The notes beneath the pieces are model-generated. The model was not told where the DNA came from. It did not search any database and saw only the letters and a program-made list of their open reading frames with translations. DNA of 64,000 nucleotides. Source: Neodontobutis hainanensis (lineage: Eukaryota; Chordata; Actinopteri; Gobiiformes; Odontobutidae). The DNA is taken from NCBI GenBank assembly GCA_024349245.1, contig JALDNG010000040.1, forward strand, positions 1,261,501-1,325,500, given 5' to 3'. Positions 34,159-46,686 of the stretch are shown in pieces; within the stretch, counting starts at the first letter, position 1; the number at the start of each line of letters is the position of its first letter. The translations under genes and the position numbers were made by a program.

Positions 34159-35500
34159 AACTTGTTTTTATTGTTTACAAAACAAAAATTTAATATTAAT
34201 ATTATTTTATAATAATATAATTATTTAATAATTATTTACTATAATTGTGTAATAGTTGCTCAATAGTTGCTTAATAATAATTTGTAAAATGTTAGCAAAT
34301 TTCCTTTGCCTAAACTATTATTTTATTTGTAACAACTACAACATTCACAGACAACCAAGAGACCCTTTATTACAACTGCATCCTAAAATGTAAAAGCCAT
34401 ATCTAGAGATCGATGTAATAAATGATTACATTAGATAAACCAAGACAGACAACAGTCCACTGTATGTGGACCTTTTTAACCTCAGTTTACTGACCTAATG
34501 AGATTCAAAAACAAAATTATTTTAGGTCATAGTTAGGTCGATACCGGTCCACCTAAACTACTTTACAACATGAATAAGTTATTTTAAATTGTTCAGTTTA
34601 ACAATGAATCTCTCAGCAATTAAAAATTATGTTCAGTGTGTGGCGAGGAAGGTTGATTTTGGAGCTAATAAAAGAGGCATTTTCCACTTCAGGTAACATT
34701 CATCATAAAAGTATGCTTCTGTGTTTTCTCAGAACGTCTTCAGGGACAGAAAGAATAGTGGCCGACAGAGCACTTTTTAAATTTTCACTTTCTAAAAATA
34801 CAAAACATGTAAGTCTCAGTTCATAGAAATAACCTTAGCTTAACATTTGAAAAGCTTATATTACAGATCTTAAAAACAGTACGGTTCAAGCTTAACTGTT
34901 AAATTTCATTAAAAAATGATAGACCAAACAAGACCTGTTCATGCTTTGATTTTCTTTCCCTGTTTTAAGCTCTCACAATGAATAAAATATCTACCCATTA
35001 GCATCACTGTCATTATAAAAAAATACAGTGTGCCAGAGCCAACAATTATCAAAAGAGACAATCATAAAAAAGGAAGGAGCTGCACCAGTGGAATCCATGG
35101 AGTACTTTACCAACTGATAATAAAGCATTGGATCTTCAGGTACATAACGTTTTTACAGTTACTACCTGCTTTTTGAATAATCAATCAAGCAGATAAAAAT
35201 AAATAAAAACGTCATAGTTTGAATGCTTGAGCGTTTTAATCACTTTTGACAGAACAGTAAAGACAAAAGCATCTTTCCAAATCCATTCAGTCTGCTCTTT
35301 TATACGACACAAGGCCTTAAGAGCAGCCCCTCTCCACCGTTTTACTTGTCGCTTCATTCCTTGAGTAATGTTGCAGCCGGAAAAAGAAAAAACATTTGAT
35401 TTAAAGAGTCGTGCGTTGACAGATGAGCACAAACCAAAGATACACCTCATAGATGTGCTCTCATCAGTTTATGCTTCTGCTGTAGCTCAGGAGTTTGGAG

Positions 35501-38306
35501 CTACTTTCTTTCACAGACAAAAGGGAACTTAGCTCTGCAGCGCTGATCGTTCCAGCACTTACGCCCTGTAAAAGACAAAAACATAATCATGAGGCAATAA
35601 CTAAACTCAAGCCCTGCCATAACAGATAATCATTAGTTATTTACGTGTCCAGTTGATATTGACACAGTCCTCTCGTCCACAAAAGTTGTTAGGCTCTCCA
35701 CGGCACCAGTTAGCATAGACGAAGCGTGCACTGTTAATCCAGAGCCAGAGCCCGTCCTAAAAAATAAAACAAAGCACATTCTTTTCGATTTAAAACACAC
35801 AAATACTTTGGAATAGAAAAGAAAAACTTAAATTGAGATGAGCATCAAGATATATTAGAGTGTTAATATTATTTCAAAAGGCAAATAAATGTTTTTAAAT
35901 GTTTAAAAAAATAGTTTAGATTATTACATAACATAGAATCTACGGTTGCATTCACACTTGCTCTGTTAGGGCGGTTTAATGGGATAATGTGATTTATCAG
36001 ATAAATGCCCAAACAGTCATTAATTGGCAACAAAAACATCCCGTAATGATTAGTTTCCCAAAGGTTCAAAAAGCAAATAAATAAAAACAATATAGTCCAA
36101 TAAACAAAATGAGAAGAGGTCAAATGTGAAGCGCTGAGAAGCTAAAGTGCTATAGTAACAGCACCATCTAGTGCAAGGGTGGGCAATTATTTCTACCCAA
36201 AGGTCACATTAGAACATGTGACTCTTGTGGAGGGCCGGGCAAACAGTGAACTCACTTATGCTTAATAAAAACACGTTTCTTTTGTCTACAAAAAAGGAAT
36301 TTACTGTTTGGAGCATGTTGTAGTGGAATCAACTGATCACTGCAATAAAGTAAAGGAAAAGAAAAAACATGCAGTTCTTAATCATCAATAAATATTAGTA
36401 AAGACTTGGTGGGCCGGCTTAAACAGCCCAACGGGCCACATGTGGCCCCTGGACCTTAGTTTTCCAACTCTGTGTCTTACTTAACAAAATTCATGTTTTT
36501 TCATTTGGTCCCAGGTTAAAATTTGCTGCTGTGAACAAGGCTTTTAGCTGAAGAACTGAACTAAATGGACTGTTTTCTGTTTTGGTGAGAACTAATAAAG
36601 CAGACTAAAAGTGTGAATGGACCTTAAGATGTATCCGAAATGAATCCCAGAACAACATCCTTATAAAGAGCACAATTGAGGAGGTAACAACACACCCGCT
36701 GTGCATCAGAGATCCCAATCCATGCAGGTCTTCTGTGAGCAAGTCTTCTCAAAAATCTGTTCACTCCTCTGCTGTGAACGGTGGCAAGGTGTCCGCCCAA
36801 GGCCTGGCAGTACAACTGGACGAGCAACAGCACATTGTTAGTGTCAATAAAACAAACCTTTCTTCAATAAAATGTGAAAGAACTTAGAACTTAAATTACC
36901 TGAGCCATAGCCCAAGGTCTGGGAGCTTTAATGAACGCATAGATACGCCCTAGATAACGATACCAGCGTCCAGGGCGAAGTCTCCAACGAAAACCTTGGA
37001 CTAAACACAGACAAAAAAGTTTAGTTGTAAGGTTTCTCACTGCAGAAAGATGAGAAGAACATCTGCTTACCCGTCTCTCCTGGTTCCTCCTTTTCATCTA
37101 GAAGGCCATGAACAAAATACAAAATCATATCATAAAGTTTAGGTTTTATTTATAGTGCAAGCTGAATGTTTTTAAAATGCCACAATTAACTCAGGAAAGA
37201 GCAAAGGTTGAATCCTTGACTACAAACTTCACAATAGGTCTCCAAAACCCTTTGTATCATTCACAGAAATAAATGCATAAATATGGCTCTAACGAACACT
37301 CACCTTCAACAGGTTCTAGCTCAGTCTCAGCCTCAGACTCAGCCTCAGTCTCAGCCTCAGCATCAGTCTCAGCCTCAGTGTCAGTGTCAGTCACAGACTC
37401 TAGTTCAATTTTATCTGCACAATTTATAAAAACGTGTTTATTGGAAATTGAACTGACACAAGTCGTTATTTGATGATCACTCACCGTCCTTCAGTTCGGT
37501 TTGAGATGGTTCACCAGGAGGATCAGCTGAGGTGGACAACAATAACAGTTTGTGTTAATGTGTTATTTATTTGCTGAACTTTAAATAATGTATGAAAAGT
37601 TTGTTGAAGTACTTTTCTGTGGACGACAACCATTCTGATTTTCCAATCATAGCCAGAAGATCAAAAAACAAGAATGGCAAATCTGTACAGTTCTGGCAAA
37701 GTCGTTATTTGATTATCACTTACCTCTGCTTTGTTAAACATTACGTGATTGAATTGACAGTATTTATTCACTTTTTACCTTGTCTTTTCTCTGTTAATGT
37801 TTTTCTTTTTTTGAGCTGTTTCTCTGTGTTAAAAGACAAATTAAACTCCCTGGAAGGTCATATGTCCATTATGACCTTCCAGGAACAGTCTTTTTTTTTC
37901 TTATTGATGTAGGAATAATTTGTCGGCCGGGTCGCGGGGGCAGCAGTCTAAGCAGAGACGCCCTGGCTTCCCACTCCCCAGACACTTCCTCCAGCTCATT
38001 CGGGGGGATACCGAGGCGTTCCCAGGCCAGTCGAGAGTCTCAAATGTTGCTGTCTCTTTTTGATTAAATTATGACAGCTGTAGATAATTGGTTTTTATTT
38101 TCACATTCGAGCTTTGCTTTGGTACATTTTACTGACAAGTACTTTTAGTTTTACAAAACGGACCTGAACTTAAAAAAGAATATAGGATTTTATCTATTTT
38201 AACTCTATTAGGAATAAACCCATTAGCTGTAGCTGTCGGACTTGAACGCACCTGTGGTCAGGGCCATTACGGCACAAACGAAGAGAGACAAAACCAGCAA
38301 CTTCAT
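35501..38306 (-). CDS. Lectin E: secreted acidic-spacer C-type lectin (210 aa)
   Basis: Minus-strand coding exons 38306-38252, 37526-37485, 37414-37304, 37097-37071, 37000-36900, 36815-36696, 35756-35645 and 35565-35501 join in phase to 210 residues. The acidic exon is the longest of the six (111 bases; repeated Thr/Ala/Ser-Glu dipeptides). The domain begins QGFRWRLRPGRWYRYLG, lacks the extra N-terminal cysteine of B and C, and has a new cysteine just after EPN (GEPNNFCGRED). GGHLATVHS, WIGI, CWND and a final FPFVCERK are kept. The intron before exon 35756 carries nested inverted-repeat elements and the first intron a LINE scrap. Its 38.3-kb start is followed upstream by the shared promoter. 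Confidence 0.88.
35940..36627. mobile_element. Inverted-repeat element with a nested hAT-like element, intronic
   Basis: The outer ends ggttgcattcacacttgc (about 35942) and the complement of aaagtgtgaatggacct (about 36608-36625) form imperfect terminal repeats. Nested within, 36174-36474 begins caagggtgggcaatt and ends with gggccacatgtggcccctgg, typical of hAT-derived elements. F has the nested part but has lost the left outer end. Target duplications were not resolved. Confidence 0.6.
37849..37883. repeat. Perfect 14-bp hairpin
   Basis: cctggaaggtcata (37849-37862) and tatgaccttccagg (37870-37883) around a 7-base loop, in the first coding intron of lectin E. No run of T follows in a way that suggests a function. 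Confidence 0.85.
37922..38038 (-). mobile_element. LINE 3'-end scrap inside lectin E intron
   Basis: A GC-rich block (gggtcgcgggggcagcagtc...ccaggccagtcgagag) that I recognise as the antisense 3' coding end of the LINE family at 30933-34145. The paralogous site in lectin D (about 28030) lacks it, so it inserted after the duplication. Confidence 0.7.
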
Positions 38307-38493
38307 GATGAAGATGATGATGATACAGATGTCCAACGATGAAAACCTTAGATTAGGAATAAAATGCATCAAATGTTATTAAATGTCTGTCAGAGCTAGA
38401 CAGTGAAAAAGAAGTGAGTACAAACCTGCTTCAGTCTCAGTCTGAGTGAGTACCTTGAGTCTGAGGTGCTGATCTGAGGAACACTCACATCTT

Positions 38494-38501
38494 ATATACT
38501 C
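38494..38501 (-). promoter_or_regulatory. TATA box of lectin E
   Basis: cttatata in the shared leader context, reversed; position within a few bases. Confidence 0.65.
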
Positions 38502-38549
38502 TTGTTCTGTCCGGCTACTGCTTTTCCTGGAATCATCATGATCTGTGGC

Positions 38550-38584
38550 TGGATGGATGGATGAATGGATGAATGGATGGATGG
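38550..38584. repeat. (GGAT)n microsatellite, E copy
   Basis: Shorter paralogue of 28518-28568 at the same place relative to the promoter. Confidence 0.85.
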
Positions 38585-38899
38585 TATCGCCCATGATTTT
38601 TTAATTTACTCTTTTTATTTGCTTTTTATGCTTGACAGACAGAGAGATGGATAAACTGATGAAGGCTGTTACAGGAAGAATAACTGTAGCTGGACCAGTG
38701 CATTCAGAACAGTTAATACAGCTATAAATGTGATAAAAGTTAGAGCAGATACACATGGTCATGTAGCAGCAAACTCAGTAGCTCTTATTCAGTGTTAACT
38801 AGCAGTTACAGTGCAGGTTGGTGCAGTCAGTGTCCATAGTGCATAGAACCAGTGCATTTGTTCATGGGCAGTAAAATTATATATGCACAGAACATAGTG

Positions 38900-40380
38900 G
38901 ACAATGATTTTTATTTATTTTAATTAACCTAGCTCTGGGACAGATGGCCTCATATTTGCCTCAAGAAGGCCCAGGTTCACAGGGGAGTTCTTTTCAGCTC
39001 AAAGAGTGTCCATGTCCTGTGGCTGCAAAACAAATACTTGTCCCTCCGCTGTCGTGCACCAACACTGGGTATGTTTCTGTGAAAAGCTGGCATTAAGGCC
39101 AAACATGATGCTAGGCTCTTAGGCCAACACTGCACTGTGGTCTCGTCAGTCTAAGGCACTATTATAGCTCTGTGGTTTGTTCTGATGCACTTTCATGAAC
39201 TTTGGTTGTGCTTAAATTTCCTTTTAGACAGAAGACATTTCTAATGTTAGCCCTTTCTAAGAAAATGTAGTATTTACTTTTACTTTTATCTCATTGTGCT
39301 GTCATGAACATTAACATTTAAGCTGCTCTGTGAGGCCTGAAGGCCCTCAAATGTAATTTCTCTGAGCATTGTGTCGTTGGACTTGGCTCTTGGAGTACGG
39401 GCCTTCCACTTGTAAATAACTCCAATTAGTTTTAAAGGCTTTTATAAGCTTTTCCATTTTGATGAAGCTACCATCATTATTAATTATATTTCTCAAAGAT
39501 TCTTTGTTTAAAACTCTTCTTCACGTTTGCAATATTTGGTTGTAGTTTCCTGAAATGGAATCCTTATTAGTCAACATTCATATGAAGATGGTGTTTAAAC
39601 AGTGATGCAGCTGTCGATCTGAAATATTCCACTTAAATAAAACGAACAAATATTAGAGCATCATTATAAGCAGCTAAGTTTACTTTGTGACGCTCCAAGC
39701 CTAATTATATTACATGTGTTAGGTTCATTGTGTTTGCAAAGGTCAAAAGTATTTACGTTCCCTAAGAACCTGTGTTGGCAGGAAATAAAGTGTTTATACG
39801 GGTCAAGGCATAACGTAGACCACTTCAAACTAAAAAACAAATAAATTTGTTCTTGGACAGTTTGAAAAGTGTTTAATAAAAATCCTGTTTGCAACCAATT
39901 AAGACTGCATAGTTGTGTAATAGTAAGTGTATGAAAACCAGGACAACACATTTAGGCTCAAAGTCGTGCCCTGGACCAGTAAATGTATTTGAATAAGCAA
40001 CCTCCTCAGCTTTTTTTATTCTCTTGAAACTGTTTCTAAAAAATCTTTCTACAACACTGACCAATGAACTAGCATAAACTTTTCATAATGAGTTTATTTA
40101 ATAACGTTTTTAAAGCCCCTTCCCGTTAACACCCTGATCTAATTTCATTTATCATGTTTGCTGAGCCGGTCAGGTTGTAAATGTATCTATTTGCAATTTA
40201 GGACGGTCAGTGAAACCTGAGGAACAACAGTTTATTTAGTGGAGTAATCTATTTGTGCTATTCTGCATGTGTCTGCATTTGTCTCGTCTAAATGCTGTGA
40301 AGACATAAAAGTCTCTAAACATTTGAAAGATCTTATTAGAGAAAGAATAAATGTTAGGTTAAGTTTTAATAAAATTTCTA
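38900..40380 (-). repeat. Duplicated unit upstream of lectin E
   Basis: 39060-39110 is the reverse complement of 5700-5760 upstream of lectin A, a stretch absent from the D unit. 39410-40380 is nearly identical to 29680-30650 of the D unit. No gene is seen. Confidence 0.7.
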
Positions 40381-40384
40381 AACC

Positions 40385-40670
40385 CGGGAGCTTCTTAACG
40401 ACCTCTGTGACTTCAGCTTGGGTGATGGACAAGTCCACCTCCGAACCCTTGGCCTCTGCTTCCGTCGTGGAAGACATGTTGGTGGGGTTGAGGAGATCCT
40501 CGAAATATTTATTACACAGTCCGACACTGTCCCCAGTTGAAGTCAACAGATTCCCCTCCTGAGGCCCTGGACGGTTTTCCAGAATTTCTTCGAGGCTTTC
40601 TCCGTGGCCTCACCAAACTCCTCCAAGAGCCGGGTTTTTACCTCCACAAACACCAAGTACCTTACTTCTG
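40385..40670 (-). mobile_element. Old LINE fragment (minus), copy in E unit
   Basis: Paralogue of 30655-30895 with the same EDLLNPTNMSSTTEAEAKG block. It is followed by the undisturbed site (aatcaaaaccat, about 40691-40702) where the D unit carries the 3.2-kb LINE. Confidence 0.8.
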
Positions 40671-41129
40671 GTGTTTTTTTTAAATAAAAGAATCAAAACC
40701 ATAATTAGTTTTTATTTATTTATTATATAAATACGACTATTATTATTATAACATATATAATAATATAAATATATAAAAATGATTCACTATTATTGTGTAA
40801 TTGTTGCTCAATATAAGTGTGTAAAATGTTCCTTTGCCTAGACTATTAATTTATTTGTGACAACAGCAACATTCACAGACAATCAAGAAACCCTTTATTA
40901 CAAGTGCATCCTAAAATGTAAAGATCTATGTGTTATTACAATGATTACACTAGATTAAACCCTTTTAACCTCAGTATTACTGACCTAATGAGGTTTTCAA
41001 ACAAAATAATTCCAGGTCATAGTTAGGTCGATACCATTCCACCTAAACTACTCCACAACATGAACAAGTTATTTAAAAATGTTCAGTTTAACAATGAAGC
41101 TCTCAGCAACTAAACAATTATGTTCAGTG

Positions 41130-41816
41130 TGTGTCGAGGTAGATGTTCAGACATATGCGGACGATACTGTTTCTTATGTGCATGGAAGTGTGGCTAAAAA
41201 ATGAACCGAGGTCATGAATAACATTGCAGATTGGCTCACCTCTGCTTCTCTTTCACTGAACATAAAGAAAACAGTGGCAATGTATTAAAAAAAAAACCTA
41301 GAAAATCAATGACTTTTTCATGTATTTTTGTAAAAGATAAAGAGATCAAAGTAGTAGATGAATATACATACTTAGGAGTCATTTTAGAACCAACATTTGG
41401 ATTTAAAAAGCATAAAAAAGTCTAATACTTTGAAATACAATATTTCAATTTTTAGACATTTTCGACAAATGCTCACTTATGATTGTCTCTCGTTTTAACT
41501 GTTGTGTTTCCTGTTGGTCTCAATTAAGTGAGGCAACATTAAAACCATTAAAATCACTTTATAACTAAGCTGTAAAAGCATTAGATAAAAAAAAAACATT
41601 AAGACATCATGAAACTCAACTTTGAGAATCAAATTGTGTGGAGGTTGATATTTGATGCATGCATTTTATAGTATCTTAATGTTTTGTCTGCCCAGGGACT
41701 GCAGATGGAAATGAACTTTAGCTAAATCTGGTGTAAAGCATCTTTTCTTTTGTTAGATTAATGTGTTTACACATGGTCCCTGTCAAATAAATAATAAACT
41801 AAACTAAACTAAAGAC
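41130..41816 (+). mobile_element. Second, unrelated LINE reverse-transcriptase fragment
   Basis: The plus strand encodes VQTYADDTVSYVHG (YADD catalytic motif), NIADWLTSASLSLNIKKT, VVDEYTYLGVILEP and, with frameshifts, more of the 3' part. It ends tggtccctgtcaaataaa followed by actaa repeats, a LINE 3' end. The family differs from that at 30933-34145. Confidence 0.75.
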
Positions 41817-41829
41817 AAGAAGTGCACTT

Positions 41830-42120
41830 TAAGTAAGACACTTGAAGGAGGGGTGTAGCGGCCAGAAGTGTGCTCTCCAACAAAGAGTTCCGTAATACTG
41901 TGTTCACAGCCATCCACAAACACACAATATTCCAATACTCCATACAACACGGTCAAAAGACTGTTTACCTCCGCACTAGTGACAACTGAACACACCTTAT
42001 TTGGCCCCACCACCCTGTGGCTGAAGTTTCCACAAGATGATCCAAGGTTCAAGATTCAAGATTCAAAGTGTTTATTGTCATGTGCACAGACGGAAAGCAC
42101 ACTCAAATTCTTACTTTTCT
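41830..42120. other. Repeat-like stretch
   Basis: The block caagattcaagattcaaagt followed by gtttattgtcatgtgcaca is a common dispersed fish repeat motif. The rest is not recognised. 42240-42720 is the F-side copy of 34640-35160. Confidence 0.4.
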
Positions 42121-43043
42121 GTCCACAATAAAATGCCATTTAGTTAAATAAAAATAGAAATTAATAAATAAGACAACGTTGGGCCTGTGTATGTAAAATC
42201 TGATTACATTTGATATAAACTTGATGAACAAATGTGAGAATGTGGATAAAAATCATTTTTAATGTTGATTTTGGAGCTAACAAAAGAGGCATTTTCCACT
42301 TCAGGTAACATTCATCATAAAAGTAAGCTTCTGTGTTTTCTCAGAACGTCTTCAGGGACAGAAAGAATAGTGGTCGACAGAGCACTTTTTCTATTTACAC
42401 TTTTTTTAAAAACAAAACATGTACGTCTCAGTTCCTAGGAATAACCTTAGCTTAAGATTAGAAAAGCTTATATTAAAGATCTTAAAAACAGTACTGTTCA
42501 AGCTTAACTCCCAAACAAAATATATGATTTATCTCTGTTTCCACAAACTCTTTTCAAAATGTCTTTAGTTTTGTGCCAGAGCCAACAATTATCAAAAGAG
42601 ACAATCATAAAGAGGGAAGGAGCTGCACCAGTGGAAACCATGGAGTACTTTACCAACTGATAATAAAGCATTGGATCTTCAGGTACGTAACGTTTTTACA
42701 GTCACTACCTATTTTTTGAATAATCAATCAAGCAGATAAAAATTAATAAAAACGTCATAGTTTGAATGCTTGAGTGTTTTAATCACTTTTGACAGAACAG
42801 TAAAGACAAAAGCATCTTTCCAAATCCATTCAGTCTGCTCTTTTATACGACACAAGGCCTTAAGAGCAGCCCCTCTCCACCGTTTTACTTGTCGCTTCAT
42901 TCCTTGAGTAATGTTGCAGCAGGAAAAAGAAAAAACATTTGGTTTAAAGAGTCGTGCGTTGACAGATGAGCACAAACCAAAGATACACCTCATAGATGTG
43001 CTCTCATCAGTTTATGCTTCTGTTGTAGCTCAGGAGATTGGAG

Positions 43044-45260
43044 CTACTTTCTTTCACAGACAAAAGGGAAGCTATCTCTGCAGCGCTGATCGTTCCAGCA
43101 CTTACGCCCTGTAAAAGACAAAAACATGTTGTATTAATAATCATGAGGCAATAACTAAACTCAAGCCCTGCCATAACAGATAATCATTAGTTATTTACGT
43201 GTCCAGTTGATGAGGACACAGTCCTCTCGTCCACCAGCGTTGTTAGGCTCTCCACGGCACCAGTTAGCATAGACGAAGCGTTCACTGTTAATCCATAGCC
43301 AGTGCCTCTCCTAAAAAATAGAACAAAGCACATTCTTTGATTGTGCGTAAACACACAAATACTTTGGAATAGAAAAGAAAAATAATTAATTGAGGTAAGC
43401 AACAAGATATATTAGAGTGTTAATATTATTTCAAAATGAGAAGAGGTCAAATGTGAAGCGCTGAGAAGCTAAAGTGCTATAGTAACAGCACCATCTAGTG
43501 CAAGGGTGGGTAATTATTTCTACCCAAAGGTCACATTAGAACATGTGACTCTTGTGGAGGGCCAGGCAAACAGTGAACTCACTTATGCTTAATAAAAACA
43601 CGTTTCTTTTGTCTATAAAAAAGGTATTTACTGTTTGGAGCCTGTTTTAGTGGAATCAACTGATCACTGCAATAAAGTAAAGGAAAAGAAAAAACATGCA
43701 GTTCTTAATCATCAATAAATATTAGTAAAGACTTGGTGGGCCGGCTTAAACAGCCCAACGGGCCACATGTGGCCCCTGGACCTTAGTTTGCCAACTCTGT
43801 GTCTTCCTTGAAAAATTCATGTTTTTCCATTTGGTCCCAGGTTAAAATTGAACTAAATGGACTGTTTTCTGTTTTGAGAACTACTAAAGCAGACTACAAG
43901 TGTGAATGGACCTTAAGATGTATCCTAAATGAATCCCAGAACAACATCCTTATAAAGAGCACAATTGAGGAGGTAACAACACACCAGCTGTGCATCAGAG
44001 ATCCCAATCCATGCACGTCTTCTGTGAGCAAGTCTTCTCAAAAATCTGTTCACTCCTCTGCTGTGAACGGTGGCAAGGTGTCCGCCCAAGGCCTGGCAGT
44101 ACAACTGGACGAGCAACAGCACATTGTTAGTGTCAATGAAACAAAACTTTCTTCATTAAAATGTAAAATAACTAAAGTTACCTGAGCCAAAGCCCAAGGC
44201 CTGGGAGATTTAATGAACACATAGTTACGACCACCATAACGATACCAGCGTCCAGGGCGAAGTCTCCAACGAAAACCTTGGACTAAACACAGAGAAAAGT
44301 TTAGTTGTAAGGTTTCTCACTGCAGAAAGATGAGAAGAACATCTGCTTACCCTTATCTCCTGGTTCCTCCTTTTCATCTAGAAGGCCAGGAACAAAATAC
44401 AAATTCATATCATAAAGTTTAGGTTATATTTATAGTGCAAGCTGAATGTTTTTAAAATGCCACGACTAACTCAGAGAAAGAGCAAAGGTTGAATCCTTGA
44501 CTACAAACTTCACAATAGGTCTCCAAAACCCTTTGTGTCATTCACAGAAATAAATGCATAAATATGGCTCTAACGAACACTCACCTTCAACAGGTTCTAC
44601 CTCAGTCTCAGTCTCAGTCCCAGACTCTAGTTCAATTTTATCTGCACAATTTATAAAAAAATATTTATTGGAAACTTAATTGAGACAAGTCGTTATTTGA
44701 TGATCACTCACCGTCCTTCAGTTCGGTTTGAGATGGTTCACCAGGAGGATCAGCTGAGGTGGACAACAATAACAGTTATTTGTGTTAATGTGTTATGTCT
44801 TTGATGAACTTTAAATGATGTATAAAAAGTTTGTCAAAGAGTTATTTTCTGTGGACGGCAACCATTCTGATTTTCCAATCATAGCCAGAAGATCAAAAAA
44901 CAAAACCGGTAAATCTGTACAGTTCTGGCACAAGTCGTTATTTGATGATCACTCACCTCTGCTTTGTACTCTGGTTTGTCCAGGTTGATCAGGAGGATCA
45001 GCTGAGGTTGACAAAAACAACAGTTAGTTGTGTTAATGTGTTATTTCTTTGCTGAACCTTAAACGATGTATGAAATTTTGTTATAGAGTTAATTTCTCTG
45101 GACGACTTCCATATAATCGAGTTTCCAAACGTACTCAGAAGATCATAAAACCTGCACATGAGAACAGCTCTGTACAGTTTTAGCACAAATACTCACTGAC
45201 AGCACCTGTGGTCAGGGCCATTACGGCACAAACGAAGAGAGACAAAACCAGCAACTTCAT
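43044..45260 (-). CDS. Lectin F: secreted acidic-spacer C-type lectin (207 aa)
   Basis: Minus-strand coding exons 45260-45206, 45001-44957, 44753-44712, 44641-44585, 44377-44351, 44282-44182, 44104-43985, 43310-43199 and 43108-43044 join in phase to 207 residues. It has two spacer-module exons (ADPPDQPGQ... and ADPPGEPSQTELKD) and the shortest acidic exon (57 bases; ELESGTETETEVEP). The domain is close to lectin E (QGFRWRLRPGRWYRYGG), with WCRGEPNNAGGRED, CWND and a final FPFVCERK. The leader triplet repeat before the ATG is degenerate here (GAT/GAG mixture). E and F form a direct tandem pair about 7.5 kb apart. Confidence 0.88.
43501..43802. mobile_element. hAT-like element in lectin F intron
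   Basis: Paralogue of 36174-36474 with the same caagggtggg start and gggccacatgtggcccctgg end region. The surrounding outer element is partly deleted between short caaaa repeats compared with lectin E. Confidence 0.6.
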
Positions 45261-45454
45261 GATGAGGATGATGAGGATGATGAAGGAGAAGTCTAAAGAT
45301 GAAAACCTTAGATTAGGAATAAAATGCATCAAATGTTATTAATGTCTGTCAGAGCTAGGCAGTGAAAAATAAATGAGTACAAACCTGCTTCAGTCTCAGT
45401 CTGAGTGAGTACCTTGAGTCTGAGGTGCTGATCTGAGGAACACTCACGTCTTAT

Positions 45455-45462
45455 ATACTCTT
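45455..45462 (-). promoter_or_regulatory. TATA box of lectin F
   Basis: cttatata in the shared leader context, reversed; position within a few bases. 45500-46340 is a decayed upstream unit without a supported gene. Confidence 0.6.
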
Positions 45463-46349
45463 GTTCTGTACGGCTACTGACTTCCCTGGAATTGTGATCT
45501 GTTTACAAGTATCCTTTTATTATTTGACTTCAGCATCGCCCAGATTCAGTTTCATTTACTCTTTAATATTGTGCCACAGTGCTGGTTGGTTTATGTTAAA
45601 TATTCACTCTGTAGTCACGCAGAAACATGGCTGCATTACCAGCAGCGTTAACCACCAAACGCACCATCACAGTCACAAAGATTCATACACCAGAGCCACA
45701 GCCACTGGAGGGAAGGGTGATGACCCGCTGTACTTCCTGAGCCACTGGTTTCCTGTTCTTTTCAAACAGATGTTACCAATGACAAACCTTCCAACAACAA
45801 CAATATAATTGTTAAGAACCAGTATTTCATTGTGTTGTAATGAACATCATTTAACCTGCTTTATGAGTCCCAATTTTAGACCTCGGGTTTTTCATATTTC
45901 TCCGAGCATCTTGTCTTCTGACCTGGGGGTGACTTTGTCTTTTTTGTCTTTAATGAACTCTGCTTTTCAATGTTGATGTGTAGCAACCATCATCTTTTAT
46001 TATATCTTTGAGTTTAAACCTTCTGCTGTTTGCATGTGGACGGACTGGTTATAACATCTTCAAATGCAACCCAAGACTTATTAGTCAACGTTATTATGAT
46101 GAAGGTATGTAAACAGTGACAAACCTTAAAGCTCTCATATAAGAATTGAAGTTTATTTTGTGAAGGTCCCACCCTGATTTCATTTCATCTCTGAGGTTAA
46201 TTCTATTTGCAGAGTCAAAACATGTCCATGTATTTGTATAATGCCCTGTTGTTTAAAAGTTCTTCAAACTATTCACACGGGTCAAGGTCTAACATAGACA
46301 ACTTCAAACTAAAAACTAAATTACCTTGTTCCTGAATAGTTTGAAAAGT

Positions 46350-46676
46350 GTTTAGTGATCACACACACACACACAGGGAAGACCTGGTCAAAGATTAGGA
46401 CATGGGTACCTGGTACAAGGGGTTACTGGGGAAGTAGGACAATGGGTTGAAGGATGGTCAAGTCTCCACTAGAAGGAGGTGGTCTTCTGTCTCCCTGAAG
46501 AGCACGTTCATGTAAAAACTGTTTAAAAACCCAAGGTTGAGTGGCAGACCTTTAGTAGAGCTGGGGATAGTCTACTCGGATCGTATGTTGTCGTTACAAT
46601 AAAGACTCAGTGGCAATGAACTTGTTGTTTATTAAGGAGTTTCATGCTTATGGTGGGGTTGAGTATCAACACGACA
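46350..46676 (+). mobile_element. Solo-LTR relative, 5' end uncertain
   Basis: Shares gtagagctggggatag, tctactcgg, caataaagactc and the terminal atcaacacgaca with the LTR at 32690-33239. No target duplication was found, so it may be truncated. Confidence 0.6.
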
Positions 46677-46686
46677 CTTGAAAATG

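Noticed and set aside
37849..37883. Perfect hairpin as a microRNA precursor or terminator
   Set aside because: The stem is only 14 bp, too short for a microRNA precursor, and intrinsic terminators do not apply in this genome. Recorded as a plain inverted repeat.
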